In this document: positions 42,755 to 48,043 of the stretch, one piece after another
Position numbering within the stretch: position 1 is the stretch's first letter
Layout of the letters: each line of letters starts with the position of its first letter
Origin: Planctomycetota bacterium
Lineage (GTDB): Bacteria > Planctomycetota > MHYJ01 > JACQXL01 > JACRIJ01
Assembly: GCA_016220095.1 (NCBI GenBank)
Contig: JACRIJ010000128.1
Span: forward strand, 1-48,043
DNA: 48,043 bases
Reading direction: 5' to 3'
Position numbers and translations under genes: made by a program
The notes under the pieces: generated by a model
Database searches by the model: none
What the model was told of the DNA's origin: nothing
The model's input: only the letters and a program-made list of their open reading frames with translations

Positions 42755-42782
42755 GGGGTTTAGGGGTTTAGGGGTTAAGGGG
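42755..42782 (+). repeat. Telomere-like G-run repeat with G-quadruplex potential
   Basis: Four GGGG runs (42755, 42763, 42771, 42779) separated by TTTA, TTTA and TTAA on the plus strand. They lie 13-40 bases before the pheT start codon on the strand opposite the mRNA. Confidence 0.8.
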
Positions 42783-43340
42783 TACGAAGTTATCACGAAC
42801 GATTAACCACGTCAAGACGAATGAAGCAAAATGGAGCAGGGAAACGGACGATAAGGCGTAATTAAAAATAATGCGTTCATCGTGTCTCGTCAAGTCCCTG
42901 TTAATAATCGTCGTCATTCGGTTGTTTAGAGTCTAAGTCCTCAACTTCTGCGTATTTTGCGCAGAAGTTTACAAACTATAGTACTTTCGTCGCGTCACTT
43001 GGCGCTCTTGACGTCCTCTGCGGCTTATTGCGTTCGTCGTTCCAACGACTACTATTTAACCGCCAAGCCCGCCAAGTACGCTAAGACGATTGCAGGGTAA
43101 CGTCAGTCTTTGCGAACTTTGCGCGCTTAGCGGTTTATTCCGGCCGTCGTACGTCCGAACCGACGACGTATTGATCGCAAAGGCCGTTAAGCGCGCTAAG
43201 TACGGCTAAATAGCAATCAAGTATTCCTGATTTCTAATTTAGTTGCGGCTTTACTGCTTTATTCGTTTAATTGTTTCGTTGTTAATCCGCTAAATCTGCT
43301 TAATCTGTTGTTAAAAAACAGCCCTCCGCTCAATCCGTTG
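42783..43340. repeat. Composite repeat element inserted between pheS and pheT
   Basis: 42930-43262 is an inverted copy of 12265-12890, with a single central unit instead of three and an uninterrupted end palindrome (AACTTCTGCG...CGCAGAAGTT, 42943-42969). CGTCAAGTCCCTGTTAATAA (42888) belongs to another family. TTGACG near 42803 is a weak candidate -35 for pheT. No gene is seen. Confidence 0.8.
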
Positions 43341-44393
43341 TTAGAATTGGCTGAGGAACCTGTAGTTATTCTCCGTAAACAGCCGTATATCGTCTATCTG
43401 ATATTTCACCATAGCGACCCTTTCAACGCCCATGCCGAAAGCGAATCCGGTGTATTTTTCAGAATCATACCCCACGTTTTGCAGCACCTTCGGATTAACC
43501 ATGCCGGAACCGAGAATTTCCAGCCAGCCCGAACCGCCGCAGGTAGAGCAGGCCTTTTCTTTTTCCGCCTGCTGAAGAATGCCTTTGCCGTTGCAGATAA
43601 TGCAGGACACGTCCACTTCAGCGCTGGGCTCAGTGAACGGGAAAAACGACGGCCTGAAACGCGTTTTAGTTGAAGAACCGAACATCTTCTGCGCAAACAT
43701 TGACAGGACGCTTTTGAGGTCTGAAAAAGTAACGTCCTCGCCGACCATAAGGCCTTCCACCTGATGGAACATATAAAAATGCCGCGCATCCGGCGTATCA
43801 GGCCGGTAAACCTTGCCGGGAACTATAACCCTTACGGGCGGCTTGGTCTTAAGCATAGTCCTTATCTGCACGGGAGACGTATGGCTTCGCAAAAGATTTT
43901 TGTTATCCACGTAAAAAGTGTCAAATGCGTCGCGTGAAGGATGTTGAAGCGGTATATTAAGCGCCTCAAAGTTATTGAATTCCGTCTCAATCTCCGGCCC
44001 ATATACTATGGAGAATCCGAGTTTGGAAAATACCGCGCAGATTTCATCCATGGTTCTGTAAATAGGATGGCGAAAACCCGTGCGATATGGCTTGCCCGGG
44101 AGGGAAATATCCACCTTCGGAGCCGCGGATACGGCGGCGGCCGCAGGTCCGAGAAAACCCGCCTTTTCCTGAAGCAGGGCTTCTATGGAATTCTTCAATT
44201 CGTTGGCGAGTTTGCCGGTTTCGCCGCGCTGTTCGGGCGGCAGGGTGCCGAGCCTGGAAAGCACGTCCTTGATAGGGCCTTTTTTCCCGAGGTATTTGAC
44301 GCGCAAATTATCAATATCCGCGCCGGTTTTGGCCGCGTTAATATCCGCTTCTGCGGAAGATTTTATCTGGTCTATTTCCTTTTTAATATCCAT
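43341..44393 (-). CDS. pheS: Phenylalanine-tRNA ligase alpha subunit with zinc-ribbon insert
   Basis: 350 residues. The N-terminal coiled coil (IKKEIDQIKSSAEADINAAK) binds tRNA-Phe. The class II catalytic core shows HPSRDAFDTFY, LLRSHTSPVQIRTM, HQVEGLMVGE, FRPSFFPFTEPSAEV and GMGVERVAM. A CxxC...CxxC insert (C264, C267, C282, C285; CIICNGKG and CSTCGGSGW) should form a small zinc ribbon in the motif where many PheS have only one or two Cys. ATG 44393 is preferred because the -10 box overlaps the ATG at 44405. This makes the mRNA essentially leaderless, and no ribosome site is seen. Confidence 0.93.
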   Translation of the reverse strand: MDIKKEIDQIKSSAEADINAAKTGADIDNLRVKYLGKKGPIKDVLSRLGTLPPEQRGETGKLANELKNSIEALLQEKAGFLGPAAAAVSAAPKVDISLPGKPYRTGFRHPIYRTMDEICAVFSKLGFSIVYGPEIETEFNNFEALNIPLQHPSRDAFDTFYVDNKNLLRSHTSPVQIRTMLKTKPPVRVIVPGKVYRPDTPDARHFYMFHQVEGLMVGEDVTFSDLKSVLSMFAQKMFGSSTKTRFRPSFFPFTEPSAEVDVSCIICNGKGILQQAEKEKACSTCGGSGWLEILGSGMVNPKVLQNVGYDSEKYTGFAFGMGVERVAMVKYQIDDIRLFTENNYRFLSQF

Positions 44394-44403
44394 AAGTCGT
44401 TTC

Positions 44404-44431
44404 ATTTTAATATTTTTATAGTATTTGTCAA
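44404..44431 (-). promoter_or_regulatory. Promoter of pheS, near-leaderless
   Basis: On the minus strand, TTGACA (44426-44431), 16-base spacer, TAAAAT (44404-44409). The chosen ATG (44393) begins 11 bases past the -10. Confidence 0.65.
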
Positions 44432-44770
44432 GGAAAACAAAACGGATTATAACGATTTAATGATTTGGTGATCTGGTGATTTGGTAATTGACGAACGACT
44501 AATGGCGATTGACGAATGATTAGCTAAACGCGGATTTAATTGACATATGTTTTACAACGGATTGAACAGATTAAGCAGAGTTATTATTGCAAATTGAAAA
44601 CTGTAAATTTTAAATTGTAAATCCTTTTCGTGAAGAACAGGGACTTGACGAAACCTTTGAGAGACTCGTATTTGACAAAACGATGGACTCCAGACTTGGG
44701 ACGCAGGACTTAGAATCCGTGGCCCGCGATGCGCCAGTACCGGTACATGGCGGGCACAACGGGAACCGGG
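44432..44770. repeat. Repeat-mosaic intergenic region
   Basis: GATTTGGTGATCTGGTGATT words (44462-44495), AACAGGGACTTGACGAAACC (44637), then the inverted GGACTCCAGACTTGGGACGC block (44676) and CGTGGCCCGCGATGCGCCAG (44719). The last two match 40560-40660 and 22619-22653. No gene is seen. Confidence 0.55.
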
Positions 44771-47551
44771 TCACGGGAAACGAATTCCTTTTTTCCTTAA
44801 TTCTTCTATCAATTTAGTAATGCGGCCAGCGACAGCCAACTTCTCCCAGCCGGCATTATAATTCACAAGCAATGCAAGGGAACTCACGATAGTTTCATAC
44901 TTCCCCTGTTCCAGGAGTATCTCGTGCTGTTTCACCTTGATATCCCACCACAAATCGGCCTTTGCTTCCTTATCAATACCGCTCAATACCTGGGCGCAGA
45001 GATCCAGAGCCTTATCAAAACCGGGGTGCGCCGTCGGAGATTCCGAATTCCGGGCAATTGCCGCGTAAACATCTATCAGCTTTGTCATAACAGCGCCATC
45101 TCTGCCGTTCTTTTTTAACAGGTCTTCAAAAATCTCCTCCGCTTTGTCGTAATCCCCTGACTGGCAGTCCGCTTCGCCTATCTTCCATTTTAAATCTAAT
45201 TCTGTCCCGGCATCAAGTCCGGCCATTGCAAGCACCGAATCGTATATGCCGATTGCGCGTCTGAATTGTTCTTTTTTGTTTTCCGCGTCTGTCATAAATT
45301 CTCTTGCCATTATAAAAAGCTTGTCCGCAAGCGCTATTAAATCACCGGTTTCAATTTTTTCTCTTTTAGCGCTGTAAATTTCAAACCAGTTATAAAGATA
45401 ATTCCTTCCCCTGACAATCCTGTTGATGCCGGCCTCTTTATCCCCTTTATCCATAAGTTCCGTGCCGCTCTGGTCAAACGCGCTCCCCGCAAGTTTCAAT
45501 ATATATCCCAATCTCGGCGCCGCCGGGTATTTCCGCCTTGCCGTATCCATAAGCGCCCCGGCATTGTCATAATCGCGCATCTTCAGGTATGCTTCGATGG
45601 TTTTAAGCCACGCGCGGGATATTTTATCGCCTTCATCAGGATATTCCTTGTCAATATTAACAAAAAGTTTCACGGCATCTCCGTACCTCGCGATATTATC
45701 ATCAATATATATGTCGGCAATGCTGTAATTGCACGAGAACATGAGATTCTTTCTTTCAGCAGTATCTTTAGAACCAAATACGGGATTTTCCCGCGCAAAG
45801 TCCAGGTACTTATTGAATGCCTTAAGCGCCTCATCAAGAAACTTCTTCCTGTCCGCCAATCCGGCATTTTTGCCAATCTTTTTGTAATGGTGATAATAAC
45901 AATATCCGATGCGCGCAAGGGCTTCTTCGTAGTTATCTGAAGACCTGTCCACTTTTGCGTATACCGCGGCGGCTTCAATATGCTTTCCCTGCGATTCAAG
46001 TGATTTTGCGCTCGGAAAAGGCGTATTTGCCGTATAAGGGCTTTGGGGGTAATTTGCGGCGAGGTATTTTAATATCTCTTCAGACCTTTTTTGATCGTAT
46101 GCGTTTTCACAAAACGCATTCTCTTTCAAGAACAGCATTGCGGCATTGTAAAGTTCCGCATCTGCCGAAAGGTGATATCGTTTTCCAAAAATTTTATAAA
46201 CCATTTCCAGGGCGACTGCTGATTCATAATACTGTTCCCGTGCGGCATAAATATCCGCGATTTTTCTGAAAACATACGGCATATATTCTTCTTTGTTCTT
46301 GTCGTTAAGTTTTTTCGATCTGGCAAGGTACATGCAATACAGGAACGCTTCACTATAATCAACGGAAATCATGGAGCCGTCTATTTTCCCCTTAAGAATT
46401 GCCGGTTCCGAATCGCCATCCACCTTGATATCCGGCTTTGAAAGCCTATACCCTATATAGCGGTCCCACATAGCGCTTATCTTTGCTATATCCGACATCT
46501 CATTAATCGCAGTTTCAATGTCGCCGAGCCTGTATTTTGCAACAGCCCTGTCCAGTCGCATGTACACTACGGGACCTTCCCTGTCTAAACCCGGAAAAGC
46601 CTTTTCTGCGACGAGCCTGTCAACGTATGACATCAGGGCATCGACGGTTTTTATTACTTCGTTACATTGTGCGGAATCCTTTTCAGCGAATTTCAAAAGC
46701 ACGTCCAATTTGGAACGGTACGCGTGAATTATGATATCTTTCGCGGCCGGATGCTTATACAGCTGGGCATCGGACTCCAACGCAAACACGCCCTGCATGG
46801 TTAGGACGGCATCCTCGGCCTTTCCGAGCCGGTATTGGCACATGGCTTCAATTACGCGGACATAGTTCATTATTATATAGGAATCATAATCCCATACGAA
46901 TTCTGATACGCACTCAAGGGCCTTTTCGCACAGTTTCCGGGCATTCGGGCCGCCATCGGGATAGATGGAAGATTGTTTGTAAAGCAATGAAATAATGTTG
47001 TACCTGCTCATCATATACGGCCTGAAATCAGGATGATTATCCGGAAATGGCGCGTTTACGAAGAGTTTTTCCGTGACAACCGCATTATACTGCCTTGATT
47101 TTTCATAAGATGATTCGCATTCCTCAAACCATTTATCCTTTAACGCGGCAGTCGTGGAATCACAGTATATTTTATATGCCTGTGAAGCCTTCCATTCATG
47201 CAATTCAGCAATGTCCATTTCATTTGATATGCCTTCAGAAACCGTGGCATAGGTTTTAATCAAATTCTCAAAAGACAGGATTGCGGCATCAATCGCGGTA
47301 ACGATTTTCGCGGATTCTTCCCTGCGGACTATCATATCAGACGCGATGGATTTGAGAATTGCGGCTTTTGCGCGCTCAAGTTCAGAAGGCGGCACTTTGC
47401 CCTGTGCCTTCTGGATTATTTCACCGGCATGGTCGGAATACCCATAGTTTGCGAGCGCCCGGGCAAAACCAATTTCATCACGCTCCGCAAACGCATCGCA
47501 AGACATGCATACAACCGCAATAACACCGATAACTAAAGCGTTTTTCTTCAT
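44771..47551 (-). CDS. Large secreted TPR-repeat protein
   Basis: 926 residues. The N-terminus is a signal peptide (ALVIGVIAVVCMSCDAFA), most likely cleaved after AFA. The rest is almost all helical, with many tetratricopeptide-like pairs (FARALANYGYSDHAGEIIQK, HIEAAAVYAKVDRSSDNYEE, DYDKAEEIFEDLLKKNGRDG). Such proteins act as periplasmic or outer-membrane scaffolds; no enzymatic domain is visible. AAAGG lies 5 bases upstream of ATG 47551. It is monocistronic between repeat blocks. Confidence 0.8.
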   Translation of the reverse strand: MKKNALVIGVIAVVCMSCDAFAERDEIGFARALANYGYSDHAGEIIQKAQGKVPPSELERAKAAILKSIASDMIVRREESAKIVTAIDAAILSFENLIKTYATVSEGISNEMDIAELHEWKASQAYKIYCDSTTAALKDKWFEECESSYEKSRQYNAVVTEKLFVNAPFPDNHPDFRPYMMSRYNIISLLYKQSSIYPDGGPNARKLCEKALECVSEFVWDYDSYIIMNYVRVIEAMCQYRLGKAEDAVLTMQGVFALESDAQLYKHPAAKDIIIHAYRSKLDVLLKFAEKDSAQCNEVIKTVDALMSYVDRLVAEKAFPGLDREGPVVYMRLDRAVAKYRLGDIETAINEMSDIAKISAMWDRYIGYRLSKPDIKVDGDSEPAILKGKIDGSMISVDYSEAFLYCMYLARSKKLNDKNKEEYMPYVFRKIADIYAAREQYYESAVALEMVYKIFGKRYHLSADAELYNAAMLFLKENAFCENAYDQKRSEEILKYLAANYPQSPYTANTPFPSAKSLESQGKHIEAAAVYAKVDRSSDNYEEALARIGYCYYHHYKKIGKNAGLADRKKFLDEALKAFNKYLDFARENPVFGSKDTAERKNLMFSCNYSIADIYIDDNIARYGDAVKLFVNIDKEYPDEGDKISRAWLKTIEAYLKMRDYDNAGALMDTARRKYPAAPRLGYILKLAGSAFDQSGTELMDKGDKEAGINRIVRGRNYLYNWFEIYSAKREKIETGDLIALADKLFIMAREFMTDAENKKEQFRRAIGIYDSVLAMAGLDAGTELDLKWKIGEADCQSGDYDKAEEIFEDLLKKNGRDGAVMTKLIDVYAAIARNSESPTAHPGFDKALDLCAQVLSGIDKEAKADLWWDIKVKQHEILLEQGKYETIVSSLALLVNYNAGWEKLAVAGRITKLIEELRKKGIRFP

Positions 47552-47561
47552 ATAATATTCC

Positions 47562-47920
47562 TTTCATTTTTCATTCTTCCTCCTTATAACGAAGAAGGGA
47601 GCAGGAAGCAGGGAGAAGGTAGGCTGACGCTTCGTCTCGTCCTTCCTTCTTCATTTTTCATTCTTCCTACTTATAACGAAGAAGGGAGCAGGGAGGAGGC
47701 AGGCTGACGATTCGTCTCGTCCTTCCTTCTTCATTTTTCATTCTTCCTTCTTATAACGAAGAAGGGAGCAGGGAGAAGGCAGGCTGACGCTTCATCTCGT
47801 CCTTCCTTCTTCATTTTTCATTCTTCCTTCTTATAACGAAGAAGGGAGCAGGGAGAAGGCAGGCTGACGATTCATCTCGTCCTTCCTTCTTCATTTTTCA
47901 TTCTTCCTACTTCGTTATAA
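47562..47920. repeat. 80-bp tandem repeat, four copies
   Basis: GAAGAAGGGAGCAG begins at 47591, 47678, 47758 and 47838, giving periods of 87, 80 and 80. The first copy has a 7-base insertion (GAAGCAG duplication). Each unit reads CTTCTTCATTTTTCATTCTT, then TTATAACGAAGAAGGGAGCA, then GGCTGACG and TCTCGT. No conserved open frame. Confidence 0.85.
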
Positions 47921-48043
47921 ACGCATTACGTTTCAAAATGTTCACACTCTCTCAGTCGAGATGGGTTTAGTCGCAACAAAAAAACTCTAACGAGACAACG
48001 ACGTATTTTAACAAGGACTTGACGAGACCTTAAGAGACCGGCG
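47921..48043. other. Right-edge intergenic sequence
   Basis: Ends with ACAAGGACTTGACGAGACCT (48010), another member of the CAGGGACTTGACGAGAC family. No gene is seen before the edge. Confidence 0.4.

Noticed and set aside
42743..42796. Upstream ATG for pheT
   Set aside because: The 18 extra residues are encoded by the CCCCTAAA-type repeat and do not match the PheT N-terminus.
47562..47920. CRISPR-like or origin iteron array
   Set aside because: Units are 80 bp without unique spacers; no DnaA boxes or replication gene nearby.
1..48043. tRNA, rRNA or transposase genes
   Set aside because: I looked for tRNA-like cloverleafs in the gaps and for transposase motifs in the proteins and saw none; a covariance-model scan would be decisive.

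Overview
The window looks like a chromosomal segment of an uncultivated Gram-negative-type (diderm) bacterium. Lipoproteins, a PilM/PilO-type inner-membrane pair and a DUF1287 protein point to two membranes. A PheT without the usual tRNA-binding (EMAP-like) domain, a secreted protein with paired 'EWLTKDE/KWYPAEV' segments and many TPR proteins resemble Planctomycetota or a neighbouring candidate phylum. That placement is only a guess, because no rRNA, tRNA or other marker gene lies here.

Layout. 1-4.9 kb (minus strand): a giant secreted Ig-like surface protein cut by the left edge, and a membrane-anchored HEAT-like protein. 4.9-9.4 kb (minus): a glycosyltransferase coupled to an adenosine-deaminase-family enzyme, then an operon of a PhoU-like DUF47 protein, a Pit phosphate transporter and LarB. 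9.4-12.2 kb: repeat-rich DNA with a tiny Cys/Lys microprotein and a NADAR gene, then tsaD. 13.0-16.0 kb (plus): a metallo-beta-lactamase-fold hydrolase coupled to a flavoprotein, and a Fic adenylyltransferase. 16.1-25.4 kb: aminotransferase, CstA, an old-yellow-enzyme-type reductase, small envelope proteins and a glycosidase-like protein. 25.5-35.2 kb (minus): six tightly packed genes for PilM/N-like and PilO-like proteins, a large membrane protein, a heterodimeric ABC exporter and a TPR lipoprotein with an HELGH zinc-protease motif. 35.4-35.8 kb: a FlgM-like anti-sigma factor behind a sigma-28-like -10 box. 35.9-40.4 kb: two secreted low-complexity/beta-propeller proteins. 40.7-44.4 kb: pheT and pheS, pushed apart by a repeat element. 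44.8-47.6 kb: a TPR protein.

Two features stand out. First, almost every gap between operons is a mosaic of short interspersed repeats, many nested inside one another: hairpins, 80-bp and 116-bp tandem arrays, and MITE-like inverted-repeat elements. Second, several genes (Fic, cstA, the gene at 24508, pheS and probably the oxidoreductase) have sigma-70-type promoters whose -10 box ends 8-10 bases before the ATG. This implies leaderless mRNAs and moves their starts downstream of the longest open frame. Other genes have ordinary Shine-Dalgarno sites.

The best candidate for an undescribed system is the 25.5-35.2 kb cluster. It joins a type IV pilus/type II secretion-like inner-membrane platform to an asymmetric ABC exporter and a lipoprotein metallopeptidase, without any pilin, assembly ATPase or secretin nearby.
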